NCBI GenBank assembly: GCA_030432595.1
Contig: JAUIGU010000018.1
Coordinates: forward strand, 22,226 to 86,225
Origin: Phycisphaerae bacterium
GTDB lineage: Bacteria; Planctomycetota; Phycisphaerae; Phycisphaerales; Phycisphaeraceae
Reading direction: 5' to 3'
DNA length: 64,000 nucleotides
Position numbers and translations under genes: made by a program. A model generated the notes under the pieces. It had not been told where the DNA came from. It ran no database searches and saw only the letters and a list, made by a program, of their open reading frames with translations. Of the stretch, positions 50,811 to 60,100 are shown in pieces. The number at the start of each line of letters is the position of its first letter. Position 1 is the first letter of the stretch.

Positions 50811-51715
50811 CGCCGACGCAAAACACCGCCAAGCAGAACCACCGATGCCGATAGGCCCGGCTCCGGCACCGCCGACCCGCCGAAGTCCGGGGCGCCGCCG
50901 GTCGTCCCCCAGTTCGCAAGCACCGCGTCGAGTTCGGTCTGTTCGATCTGGCCTTGCGGGAGCTGCTCAATCCACCCGTCGGGGACGCCTTCCGTGTCGG
51001 TGTCCCGGCCCCAGTTCTGCAGCACCAGGTCCAGGTCACCCTGCTCGACTTGTCCGGAACCGTTGTAGTCGCCCAATGCCTGCTCGATCGGAACACCCAC
51101 CGCCGTGATGTTGTCGATCAGCAGTTGCGCGGCGAAGACGTTGCCGTCCACGCCGACCGGCGCGCCCTGGTGCGAGACCGCGGAGTTGTGGATGATGCGG
51201 AAGTCGAAGGTGTTGCTCAGCGTGGCCGGCAGGTTGTTGATGCCGTCGGCGGCGTTGAGTCCGGCCGCGTCGAGCGGGAACAGCGCGGTCGTCCAGACGC
51301 CCGAGCTCGGGGCGAGTTCAAACGCGTCGCTGGCGAACTTGCCGCCCAGCCCGTCGAGCACGACACGGATGCTGAGCGCCACGCTGTTGGGGTTGCTCAG
51401 ATCGACCTTGATCGCGCTCACGCCGGCCGCGGTGTAGTCGCCCAGCCACTGGCTCTGGTTGAACGCGGCGAGCTTGCTGCCGGGGCCGATCTCCGCGCCG
51501 TTGGTCTGGATCAGCAGCGCATCGTCGCCGCCGCCCGCCGGCCCGCTGTCCTCGGAAACACTCGGCGGCAACGGGTGGCTGAACCCCGCGGTCCAGCCCT
51601 GCGGCGTGCCGTCCTGGAAGTCATCGACCTGCCCGAGCGTGATTGCGGACGCGCCGCAGGCGCACGCCCAGGCCGCGACGCCACACAGACCGGAAAAAAC
51701 AGAACGTCTGAACAT
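50801..51715 (-). CDS. Secreted PEP-CTERM protein with paired dockerin-type repeats
   Basis: 304 residues; AGGAG lies ten bases before the ATG. Signal peptide MFRRSVFSGLCGVAAWACAC followed by GASA. Residues ~25-200 form a beta-sandwich like a carbohydrate-binding module (VDDFQDGTPQGWTAGFSHPL at the start, LLIDNITAVG at the end). Two dockerin-type loops follow, GDYNGSGQVEQGDLDLVLQN and GQIEQTELDAVLANWGT, less similar to the other two dockerin proteins than those are to each other. Tail: AVPEPGLSASVVLLGGVL plus RRRHQ. Likely exosortase-processed surface protein. Confidence 0.85.
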   Translation of the reverse strand: MFRRSVFSGLCGVAAWACACGASAITLGQVDDFQDGTPQGWTAGFSHPLPPSVSEDSGPAGGGDDALLIQTNGAEIGPGSKLAAFNQSQWLGDYTAAGVSAIKVDLSNPNSVALSIRVVLDGLGGKFASDAFELAPSSGVWTTALFPLDAAGLNAADGINNLPATLSNTFDFRIIHNSAVSHQGAPVGVDGNVFAAQLLIDNITAVGVPIEQALGDYNGSGQVEQGDLDLVLQNWGRDTDTEGVPDGWIEQLPQGQIEQTELDAVLANWGTTGGAPDFGGSAVPEPGLSASVVLLGGVLRRRHQ

Positions 51716-51940
51716 CGGCTTTCAACTCCTGGGGAGGCCGCCGAGCCGCGGTTCACAACACGCCGGGCTCTCGGACGACCTCTGGATCAAACAGGTGCCG
51801 GAACGGCACGGCTCCATCGTACCGCCGGATCGGCGCACACCAAAGCCTCAACCCTACCCCGAACCTTGCGAATGGCCAGGCGATTTGCCGCTGCGGCCGA
51901 CGCCGCGGCGCGGTGTCAAACGGCGCAAACCTGTGGCGGG

Positions 51941-52603
51941 TTAGTCGTCCTGTTCGCCGCCGAGAAAATGCCCCAGCACGTCGCCCATGCCGATCTTCTG
52001 GGCGTCGGCGTCGGCCTCGGCGACGGGGTCGAAGTCGCGGACGGCCGGCTTGTCGACCAGGTTCACCGACGTGTCGTCGCTGACCTTGCGCACGCCCACC
52101 GAGCCGTCGCCCGAGACGGACACGACCCACCGGCCGTCGGTGAAGCTGCGGTAGGCGATCTTGCCGTGCTGGGCGCGGGCGTCGTCCCAGTCGATCTCGG
52201 CGAGCTGCGGGTCGATGAGCGTGCCTTGATTGGGCGGGGTGTTCTCGTCGAAGACGCGGCGGATCCACAGCTTGCCGTCGAGCACGGCGTAGTCGATGAA
52301 CACCTCGCCCGCCGGGTTGTACGGCGTCTCGATGCGCTTGAGCACGCCGTTGTCGCTCTGCACGACCACGTCGATGCGCTCGCCGCTGACCAGCAACTCC
52401 GTGACGGCGGCGCGGGTGACGGCCTGGTTGTACTGCGCGGTTAGCTCGGCGAAATCCTGTTGCAGTTCGGCGAGGCGGGCTTTGTAAATGCCGGTGGTGA
52501 CCGAGTCGCGCGCGACGCGGTAGCCCAACAACCCCGCGGCGATCAGCAGGATCACCGCGGCGAAGTTCGTGGGACGCAAGAGGGCGGCGGAGGGGCCGGG
52601 CAT
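51941..52603 (-). CDS. Membrane-anchored hypothetical protein
   Basis: 220 residues from ATG 52603. One N-terminal membrane helix (FAAVILLIAAGLLGYRVA) is followed by a short coiled coil (~36-65, YKARLAELQQDFAELTAQYN) and a beta-rich domain with a VSVSGDGSVGVRKV strand. The family was not recognised. It lies directly downstream of secG on the same strand (88-base gap), so it may share its transcript. A role in the envelope is suggested only by the anchor. Confidence 0.7.
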   Translation of the reverse strand: MPGPSAALLRPTNFAAVILLIAAGLLGYRVARDSVTTGIYKARLAELQQDFAELTAQYNQAVTRAAVTELLVSGERIDVVVQSDNGVLKRIETPYNPAGEVFIDYAVLDGKLWIRRVFDENTPPNQGTLIDPQLAEIDWDDARAQHGKIAYRSFTDGRWVVSVSGDGSVGVRKVSDDTSVNLVDKPAVRDFDPVAEADADAQKIGMGDVLGHFLGGEQDD

Positions 52604-52691
52604 CGACAAAGCCTATCGGCTCGGGCGCCGCGCCGGCTGCAAGACCCCGGACGTTCGATCAGGAACGGAAAGGAAAGCGGGAACGGTGGAC

Positions 52692-53207
52692 TCAACTCTC
52701 GCCGGCGTTGTCCGCGTCGGCGGTTTCAGAACCACTGGGCGGCGCGGTGTCGCCGGTCGCGTCGGCCGCGGGGTCGGTGCCGCCGGTCGTGCCGGGCGCG
52801 GTTTCGTCGGGGGCGGGTTCCGTGGCGTCCGTGGCGCCGCCGGTTTCGCCGGCGTTGGCGGGGGTGCTGGTGGCGGGCGGGGTCAGGCCGGCCTGATTCA
52901 CGGGCGCGGGCTTGGGGTGGATGGTCCACGTCAGGAACATCGCGAAGAGGATGAACAGCACGAACAGGCTTACCGTCGCCCAGGTGAGGAAGTCGCCGAC
53001 CTTGGCGCCGATGAACGCGCCCTCGCCGCCGCCGGCGCCGCCGAACGCGCCCGAGAGCCCGCCGCCCTTGGGCTTCTGCACGAGCACGACGAGCATGAGG
53101 AACAGGCAGATGATCGCGAACCCGACCGCGAGGACGGACACGGAGAACGGGATGGCGGCGAGGGAGAGGGGGATCGCCGAGTGGAGATTGCCGAGGGCCG
53201 ATTGCAT
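52692..53207 (-). CDS. secG: Preprotein translocase subunit SecG
   Basis: 171 residues. Two membrane helices (~20-42 and ~74-97) flank the SecG hallmark LVVLVQKPKGGGLSGAFGG. An unusually long, low-complexity C-terminal tail (~100-171) rich in Ala, Pro, Thr, Gly and acidic residues is typical of planctomycete SecG and is probably disordered. SecG assists SecYEG-mediated export through the inner membrane. It is downstream of tpiA on the same strand (119-base gap), the common tpiA-secG order in bacteria. Confidence 0.92.
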   Translation of the reverse strand: MQSALGNLHSAIPLSLAAIPFSVSVLAVGFAIICLFLMLVVLVQKPKGGGLSGAFGGAGGGEGAFIGAKVGDFLTWATVSLFVLFILFAMFLTWTIHPKPAPVNQAGLTPPATSTPANAGETGGATDATEPAPDETAPGTTGGTDPAADATGDTAPPSGSETADADNAGES

Positions 53208-53326
53208 GGTCAGGACGTCCGGGGTGTTACGCGGGTCGGGGTTGAGTGTGGGGCGAAGTACGGGAGGCGTTCTCTCTTTTGCATTTTCCTTCGGCAGTCG
53301 GCAATCCTCAATCGGTCATGCCCCGC

Positions 53327-54109
53327 TCACTTCGCCGCGTCGACGATGCCGGCGAAGTCATCGGCCTTGAGCGACGCCCCGCCGATCAGGCCGCCGTCGA
53401 TGTCGGGCTGGGCGAGCAGCTCGGCTGCGTTGCCGGGCTTCATCGACCCCCCGTACTGGATGCGCGTGGTGTCGTTCACGCCCTGCCCGTGGAAGATGCC
53501 CGACAGGCACCCGCGGATCGCGGCGTGCGCGTCCTGGGCGTCCTGCGGCGAGGCGGTCTTGCCCGTGCCGATCGCCCAGACCGGTTCGTAGGCGATGGTG
53601 ACGCGCTGCATCTGTTCGGCCGTGACGCCGGCGAGGCCAGCGCAGATTTGACCGTAGTTCACGAAGTCCGTCTTGCCCGCCTCGCGCTGCTCGATCTTTT
53701 CGCCCACGGCGAGGATGACGTCGAGCCCGGCGTCAAGCGCGGCGTGCAGCTTCGCGTTGATCAGTTCGTTGTTCTCGCCCAGGACGTGCCGGCGTTCGGA
53801 GTGCCCGACGAGCACGCAGCCGACGCCGACGTCCTTGAGCATGGACATCGACACCTCGCCGGTGAACGCGCCGTTGGCTTCGAAGTAGCCGTCTTGGGCA
53901 CCGACCACGATCTTCGAACCCTTGTTGCACAGCACCGACGCGACGGCGGCGAGATACGGGAACGCTGGGAAGATGGTCACGTCCACCGCGTCGCCCGCGG
54001 TGCCGGCCAAGCGGTCCGCCAGCGCCTCGGCGAGGGCGGCGGCCTCGCCGGCGTGGAGGTTCATCTTCCAGTTGCCGCCGATGTGGGGCTTGCGTTGGGG
54101 GTCGGGCAC
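53327..54109 (-). CDS. tpiA: Triosephosphate isomerase
   Basis: 260 residues from GTG 54109, with GGAG six bases upstream. All active-site residues are seen: N13 and K15 in GGNWKMN, H103 in VLVGHSERR, E175 in AYEPVWAIGTGKTA, and the phosphate-gripping IQYGGSMKP and GGLIGGASL. It interconverts dihydroxyacetone phosphate and glyceraldehyde 3-phosphate in the cytoplasm. A TATACT-type -10 sits in the shared upstream motif at 54196-54214. Confidence 0.97.
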   Translation of the reverse strand: MPDPQRKPHIGGNWKMNLHAGEAAALAEALADRLAGTAGDAVDVTIFPAFPYLAAVASVLCNKGSKIVVGAQDGYFEANGAFTGEVSMSMLKDVGVGCVLVGHSERRHVLGENNELINAKLHAALDAGLDVILAVGEKIEQREAGKTDFVNYGQICAGLAGVTAEQMQRVTIAYEPVWAIGTGKTASPQDAQDAHAAIRGCLSGIFHGQGVNDTTRIQYGGSMKPGNAAELLAQPDIDGGLIGGASLKADDFAGIVDAAK

Positions 54110-54437
54110 GGTTTCGCTCCGGAGCGAAGGGGGCTTGCAGGCGTGGTGGTGACGGCGGGGCGGTTCGGCCGGACTCCGGAAGGGCCGTCCGCCGCGTCGA
54201 GCCGGGCAGTATAACGCCCGCGCCGTCCCGGACCCGGCTCACGGCCACGCCGGGTTTCGCCGCGTTGCGACCCGCACGACCCGCACCGCCGGTCCGCCGC
54301 GCCGCCGGGTCCGGTGGATAACCGACCGCGGACCTTCAATCACCCCGCCCGCACCGCCGAGGGGTGGGGCGGAGGAATCGTGTCTTGCTCGGCCCACCTG
54401 CCGCGCGTGACCGAGACGGGGGATACCTGCACCCGCC
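54110..54437. other. 328-base divergent intergenic region
   Basis: The region between tpiA and the small lipoprotein gene is very GC-rich and contains no convincing open frame. Apart from the 19-base motif listed at 54196-54214, nothing definite is seen. The rightward promoter was not identified. Confidence 0.4.
54196..54214 (-). promoter_or_regulatory. Shared upstream motif of tpiA, containing TATACT
   Basis: The 19 bases GTCGAGCCGGGCAGTATAA are identical to those at 63765-63783 upstream of the SurA/PpiD-like gene. Both genes are on the minus strand, where the motif reads TTATACT then GCCCGGCTCGAC. TATACT is a good -10 element, with the rest in the initial transcribed region. No clear -35 accompanies it. 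Confidence 0.5.
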
Positions 54438-54848
54438 ATGCCCCGATTCATGCCCCGAGCCCGATCCTCATTCCCCGCCGGCCCCGTCCTGGCGATGCTG
54501 TGCGGCGTCGTCTTGATCGCTTGGGGCGCCGCCGGCTGCGGCGGCGCGGACTCCGGCGCCCCGGGCTTCACCGTCCACAACGACTCGGGCAAGCAACTCG
54601 GGCACCTGGTCATCACCGACGCCGGCCCGGTCCTCAACTTCGCCAACCTCGAGCACGGCGAGCAACTCACCCGCGACATCCCCCGCGCCACCGAACTCCC
54701 CAAGACCATCAACGTCTACTGGGAAGACCACAACGGCCGGCACCAGCACCAGCGCGTCGAGGTCTGGAAACGCATCCCGTCCACCTACGCCGGCACGGTC
54801 AAGCTCACCGTCAACCGCAACGGCATGATCAAAGTCAGCAAGGCGTAA
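54438..54848 (+). CDS. Small lipoprotein of unknown function
   Basis: 136 residues. The N terminus has arginines, a hydrophobic stretch and a lipobox (VLIAWGAAGCGG, Cys near residue 34), so it is probably lipid-anchored. The mature part is about 100 residues with beta-strand character (FTVHNDSGKQLGHLVITDAG, TINVYWEDHNGRH, VKLTVNRNGMIKVSKA). No family was recognised. It is followed by the 113-base inverted-repeat element and converges on the NfeD-like gene. Confidence 0.7.
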   Translation: MPRFMPRARSSFPAGPVLAMLCGVVLIAWGAAGCGGADSGAPGFTVHNDSGKQLGHLVITDAGPVLNFANLEHGEQLTRDIPRATELPKTINVYWEDHNGRHQHQRVEVWKRIPSTYAGTVKLTVNRNGMIKVSKA

Positions 54849-54889
54849 TCACAAAGACGCCGACGGTGTCGGCTCTGGATTCAACGACG

Positions 54890-55002
54890 GGTGCCACGGT
54901 CGCTTGCGACCGTGCGGTTTGTCTTGTGGTGCCGTCAGCGCATTTCCTCGAACCCCTCGTCGAAGTATCCGACAGCACGGTCGCAAGCGACCGTGGCACC
55001 CT
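54890..55002. repeat. Inverted-repeat element, copy A (113 bp, perfect 27-bp ends)
   Basis: Left arm 54890-54916 and right arm 54976-55002 are perfect 27-base reverse complements, starting GGGTGCCACGGTCGC. Each arm holds a nearly perfect hairpin of its own (CACGGTCGC, TT, GCGACCGTG). The 59-base centre is unrelated to that of copy B at 56982-57070. It lies between convergent genes and may also act as a two-way terminator. Confidence 0.85.
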
Positions 55003-55025
55003 CGACCGATTTGCTTTTGCACGTT

Positions 55026-55634
55026 TCACCCCAACGGCTCGACCACCAGCACCCCGTCCCCGCGCGCCTCGACGATCTTCACGTCGCTGAATGACTCGAG
55101 CGCCGGCCCGGTGGACACCGCGCTCAGGGTCATTTGCTGCCCCTGCACCGTCACGCGCACCTGACCCGTGCCCGCGCCCTTCTCCGGCACCTGCATGTAG
55201 ACCGTGCCTACCCGGCCCACCGCGTCCGTGGGGTCCAGCGGCACCTCGTGCGTCATCTTCCGCGCCCAGAACAGCAGCGACGACGCCATCAGCATCAGCG
55301 CGATACCGAACACCCCCGACGACAATGCCGACGTCGTCGGCTCCAGCCCCCAGTCCACTTTGGCGACCAGGCCCATCCACCCCGCGCCCATGAGAAACGC
55401 CGTCACCGAGAGGATCGAGAAGATCGAAAAGCCCCCGCCGTGGTCGATGTCGCCGATGTCGGCGTCGAGGTCCAGGTCGCCGTCGATCCCCAGGATCAGC
55501 ATCAGCCCCAGGCGCAGGACGAACAGGGCGGTGCCCGCCAGCGCCATACCGGCGTAGATCACCGCGTCCAGGCCGAACTCGACCCGTAGATCGCTCCAAT
55601 CGAACAGCAATTGCAGCAGCCGCAGCAGGTCCAT
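55026..55634 (-). CDS. NfeD-like membrane protein with C-terminal OB fold
   Basis: 202 residues. Three to four hydrophobic segments occupy ~20-130, interrupted by an acidic loop (LGIDGDLDLDADIGDIDH). Residues ~135-200 form the small beta-barrel of NfeD-type proteins (DAVGRVGTVYMQVPEKG, VKIVEARGDGVLVVEPLG). Such proteins help organise membrane proteases and stomatin-like partners; no stomatin gene is nearby. YqiJ/OB-fold proteins are an equally good label. Confidence 0.75.
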   Translation of the reverse strand: MDLLRLLQLLFDWSDLRVEFGLDAVIYAGMALAGTALFVLRLGLMLILGIDGDLDLDADIGDIDHGGGFSIFSILSVTAFLMGAGWMGLVAKVDWGLEPTTSALSSGVFGIALMLMASSLLFWARKMTHEVPLDPTDAVGRVGTVYMQVPEKGAGTGQVRVTVQGQQMTLSAVSTGPALESFSDVKIVEARGDGVLVVEPLG

Positions 55635-55720
55635 ACCGAAAGTCTATCGGCCGAACCGTCGCAAACCCGCGAAAGCGGGGAAGCTCCACCCCGTTTCAGA
55701 TGTGGGAACCGCCGCCCGGC

Positions 55721-55969
55721 TCAGGCCACGCGGATCGAGCGGTTCAGCTCGTCCTGAGCGCCCAGCCCGCGGCGGAGGCAGTCCAGCAGGTCCGCGACGG
55801 ACTGCATGGCCGGCTCGAATTCCGTGCCCCGGGACTCGTCGAGGAGCTTGCGGGCGTCACGGCGGAGCGTGTCCACCCGTTCGGCCAAGAGCGGGCCCTG
55901 GCGGTTCAGGGTGCCGCGCAGGTCTTCGAGACGCTGCTGGAGTTTGTCGACATCGGACTGCGTAATCAT
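55721..55969 (-). CDS. Small coiled-coil protein of unknown function
   Basis: 82 residues from ATG 55969, supported by GGAGGG eight bases upstream. Almost entirely helical, with heptad-like spacing (VDKLQQRLEDLRGTLNRQGP, RVDTLRRDARKLLDESRG). No family recognised. The upstream continuation of the frame has no ribosome site and is rejected. Confidence 0.65.
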   Translation of the reverse strand: MITQSDVDKLQQRLEDLRGTLNRQGPLLAERVDTLRRDARKLLDESRGTEFEPAMQSVADLLDCLRRGLGAQDELNRSIRVA

Positions 55970-56163
55970 GGGCGTTGCCCTCCGAACGGGCCGGGTCGCC
56001 GGCCTTCCCCGTGGCGTGCAGGCGGGACGAATCGCCGGGAAAGCGATCCCGACGCTGGCCTCCAAGGTCGGCCAGCCGGCGCGGCGGACGCCACAAATCC
56101 CACCACACCATCGCAAACCATGACACACCGCTTGAGCGCCGCCACCGATTATCATCATCGGCC

Positions 56164-56964
56164 ATGCTCAAACTGCCCGCGCCACTGCAAAAACCCGGCC
56201 TGTTCGTCACAGGCACCGATACCGGCGTGGGCAAAACCGTCGTGGCCTGTGCCATCCTCGCCGCCCTGCGCGAGCTCGCCCACAGCCGGGGCTTGCGGCT
56301 GGGCGTCTGCAAACCCTTCGCCACCGGCTGCCACGAGGGCCGGGACGGCCCGGTCCAGGAAGACGTCCAGGCCCTGATGCACTTCGCCGATGCCCGCGGC
56401 CCGGCCTGCCGCGTCTGCCCGCAGTGGTTCCGCACCCCCGCCTCGCCCGCCGCCGCCGCCGCCCAGGAAAACCGCGACATCGACTGGGACGCCGTCGCCA
56501 CCGCGCTTATCGAGACCGACCGCGCCCACGACGCCGTCCTGGTCGAAGGTCTCGGCGGGGTCATGGTCCCCCTGGACCCCAAACACCCGCGCTACACCGT
56601 CCGCGACATGATCGACGCGATCGGTTACCCCGTGGTCGTCGTCTGCCGTGCCGGCTTGGGCACCCTCAACCACACCGCGATGACCGTCGATGTGCTTCAG
56701 CGCGGCGGATGCCGCGTCGTCGGCCTGGTCATGAACCATGTCGAAGGCCGCGACGGCCTCAACGGCGATTCGTCCGCCGACTCGTCCCTGACCAGCAACC
56801 GACTCTGGCTCGAACGCATGACCGGCATCAAGGTGCTCTGCGAGATCCCCGCCGCCCGACCCGCCGCGATGGACCCGGCCAAGGGACGGCTCGACCCCGC
56901 GGTCCTCGCCGCCGCCCGCGCCCACCACTGGGGCGACCTCTTCGCCGCGCCCGTCCCGCGGTGA
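56164..56964 (+). CDS. bioD: Dethiobiotin synthetase
   Basis: 266 residues from ATG 56164. The P-loop GTDTGVGKT is at residues 17-25, then CKPFATGC (substrate-binding Lys), ASPAAAAA and the VLVEGLGGVMVPL strand typical of BioD. A GLVMNH segment is near residue 185. It closes the ureido ring of dethiobiotin from diaminopelargonate with CO2 and ATP. No other biotin genes are near. It is convergent with the giant AsmA-like gene, with the 89-bp repeat element between. Confidence 0.92.
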   Translation: MLKLPAPLQKPGLFVTGTDTGVGKTVVACAILAALRELAHSRGLRLGVCKPFATGCHEGRDGPVQEDVQALMHFADARGPACRVCPQWFRTPASPAAAAAQENRDIDWDAVATALIETDRAHDAVLVEGLGGVMVPLDPKHPRYTVRDMIDAIGYPVVVVCRAGLGTLNHTAMTVDVLQRGGCRVVGLVMNHVEGRDGLNGDSSADSSLTSNRLWLERMTGIKVLCEIPAARPAAMDPAKGRLDPAVLAAARAHHWGDLFAAPVPR

Positions 56965-56981
56965 GAACCGCCACCCGGGAT

Positions 56982-57070
56982 GGGTGCCACGGTCGCTTGC
57001 GACCGTGCAGTACGAGCGCGCGGCGCTTCCGTCAAACCATGCAGCACGGTCGCAAGCGACCGTGGCACCC
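56982..57070. repeat. Inverted-repeat element, copy B (89 bp, perfect 27-bp ends)
   Basis: Arms at 56982-57008 and 57044-57070 are base-for-base the same as those of copy A at 54890-55002. The centre is 35 bases and unrelated in sequence to the 59-base centre of copy A. Like copy A, it lies in a gap between convergent genes. No transposase or target duplication was noticed. Confidence 0.85.
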
Positions 57071-57120
57071 CCGAGACGCCGTAGACGCGGAACCGCATCA
57101 CGACTGACCGTCAGCACGCC

Positions 57121-60100
57121 TCACGGCGCCGGCGCTTGCAGCAGTTTCTCCGAAGCGTTCCGTGCGCCCGACAACGGCGCAACCCCCGCTCTAGGGTCTG
57201 CGAGTGTGCCCGTGACGCGGATCGACACCAGCTCGTCCTTGATCGCGTTAAGGAAGTCGGACAGCGGGCCGAGTTGCGGAGCGTTCTTGTTGCGGGTGAA
57301 GAAGGTCAGGTCCAGCTCCGTGTCGGGGTACGTCATCGTGCCGGTGCCCCGCAACTCCAGGCCCGGGCCGGTGACCTCAAGGTGATCGAAGCGCACGAGG
57401 TCGCGGTCAATCAGGAATCGAGCGTCCGCGCTGTCCAGGCCTTGTGACGACGGCGCCGCGAAGTTGAGCACGCGCAGCAGCCCGATGCCGCCCTGTTTCT
57501 GGAACAGCTGCGCGTTGCGCACGAGCACCGCGCCGCGTCCACGCCGGGTGGACGCGTCGGCCATGTCGGCTTCGAGCGCGAGGTTCGCGGAGACCACGCC
57601 CGAGTCCAGCGAACGCACCACCGCGCCCGGGGCCGGCATCGTCGCGGCGTTGGGTGCGGGGTCGCTCGGCACGGCGGCGGCGGGCGCGTCGTCCGGCGGG
57701 TCCAGGAACGGCCCCAGCGCCGCCTCCTGCAGGCTCAACTCGAGTTGGTAGTTGCCCCGCCCGTCCAGCGGCAGCCCCCCCGTGGCGGTCACCGTCCCGC
57801 CGTAGACCCGGCCGGTCACGCGCTCTACCGCCAGCCAACCCGGGTGCTCGACGTTGGTCAGGGACGCCTGCAACGGCGCGATCAGCCGCTCGGCCGCGCG
57901 GACGCGCTGCGCATTCAGTGCGAGTCGCAGCTCGGTCGGGCGGTCGCCCTCGTAGGCGCGCACGGCCGTGTCCAACGTGCCTTTCAGGTCGGTGATCGGC
58001 ACGCCGAGCTGGGCCGTGTTGCCATCGAACTTGAAGGCCGCGTCGAACTCGATCGCGGGCCGGCCGGCCGGCGCAACGCGGTGCAGCAGCCGCGCGTCTT
58101 CGAGCGTCACCGGGCCGCGCAGGCTCAACCCCTCCACCGCCGCGTTGATGTTCTCCGGCAGGGCGGCCTTGAGCAGCGGCGCATCGACCGGCAGCGCGCC
58201 TGACAGCGTCAACGCCGTGTCCGACGCGCCGTGGAGCCCGATCACGCCGTCCGCCTGCGCCCAGCCGTCGGCCAACGCGCCGCGCAGCGCTTCGAGGCGG
58301 ATGTGATCGGCCGCGGCGAACACCCGGCCGGTCATCTCCGACGCCGTCACCCGTTGGCCCTGATGCGTGAGCGCCAGCTCCTTGGGTTCGAGTTCGAGGT
58401 CGATCCGCACGCCGCCGTCCGCCGCGGCGCTCTGATTCGCCTTGGGCGTTTCCGCGTGTTCGACGACGCTCGGCCACGCGAGGCTCAAACGCGCCTGCGT
58501 CCGGCCGCCGGGGTCGAACCGCTCGAACAGCGCCGCCAGTTGTCCGCGCACCTCCGTGTCCGGGGGCAACAGGTCCAGCAGCGACGCGCTGACGGGCAGG
58601 TTCGTCGCGGTGGCGTCGATCCGCACGTCCGGGATGTGGTTCGCGCCTTGCGCGATCGGTCCGTACGGGATCTCGGCCGAGAGGTCGATCACCGCCGGGC
58701 CGTGCCGCCCGGTCAGCGCGTTGATCCGCGCCCTTTGCCCGTCGATATCGAACCGCGCGGTGATCGCATCGAGCGCAAACTTCCCGTCGTACGGCTGGGC
58801 GTGCCCGCGGCGCAGCTCGCCCGTGAGCCGCCACCGTGGTTGTCCGTCGTCGTCGCCCGTGACGCGCACCTCCGCCGACACGTCGCCGCGCACCGACAGG
58901 TCGCGGAGTGTTTCTTCCGCTGCGCTCGGCAGCGCCGCGAGCAGGTAGCGGTTGACCGGACTCTTGAACGCCGTGACCCGCAGGTCCGGCACGAACGCCT
59001 CGCCGGGCCGCCGGGTCAGGTCGCCGTTCACCGTCGCCGACATGCCCCCGGGGCCACGCAGCGCCAATGCATCCACGTCGATATGCGTGTCGCGGATGAC
59101 CAGTTGTCCGCCGTCGAGCGTCATCGGGTAGCCGAAGTGCTCGAACAACACGTTCAGCCCCTTGCCCTCAACGGTCGTGGCGACGATCGCCTCGGGCCCC
59201 AGCGTCAGGTCGCGCACGATCCTCACCTGGCCGTTCACGCGGTTGTCCAGGCTGAACACGAACGGGGCGTCGGCCTGAGTGTCCAGCGCGGCCTCGCCGA
59301 GCGGCTTGGTGTTCTCGTCGGTCCGGGCCGCGCCGATCAAACCGCGCTGTACCAGTCGGTCAAAGCTCGGGCGATGCAGAAACATCCCGATCGCGCCGCG
59401 CGCCTGCTCGTTGAGCGCGCCCATCAAGTGCTCGTCGATGGGAAGCCGTTCCATCCGGATCGTCACGTCGGCCAGCGCCTCGGGGCCCGGGTCGGTGACG
59501 ACGCCCTCGAACGTGATCCGCCCGCCGTTGGGCCCGCGCGCCGCCAGCCCGCGGAACGCCAGCCCGCGCTCGTCGAACAGTACCCGGCCGTTCAGCCCGC
59601 GGATCGGGTAGGTGAACTTGTGGAACGCCGCCCGCACGTCGATCAGGTCCGCCTGCCCGACGTACGTCACCGGCTGTCCGGGCTGCCGCTCGATGTGCAC
59701 GCTCGTGCGGAATGTGCCCCGCGGCTGGTACTCCCCGTAGATCTGCCGCGCCGCCGCCGGCAGGCGCAGGATGAACGGCGGCGACTCGGGCAGCTCGTAC
59801 GCGTCGGTGCGCACCTCGAGCTGCAGCGCGCCCTTCCGCGAAAGCTGCGCCCGACCGTTGACGTGGTACCGCAGGCCCTCGATCATCCCCGTCAGGCCTT
59901 CCACGCTCAGCGTGCTGTCTTCCACGACAAACCGCCCGTCCACCTCCGTCATACGGATCGCATAGGGCGCTTTGGTTTTTGTGGGTTCGGTTTCCGAGGC
60001 CGTTGCCAATCCATCATCATCCGTGGTCGGTCGGTCCATGGTCGCCGGCGCTTCGAGTTCCTCCGTCAAGCCCAGCGACTCGACCGGCACCGTCACCGCC

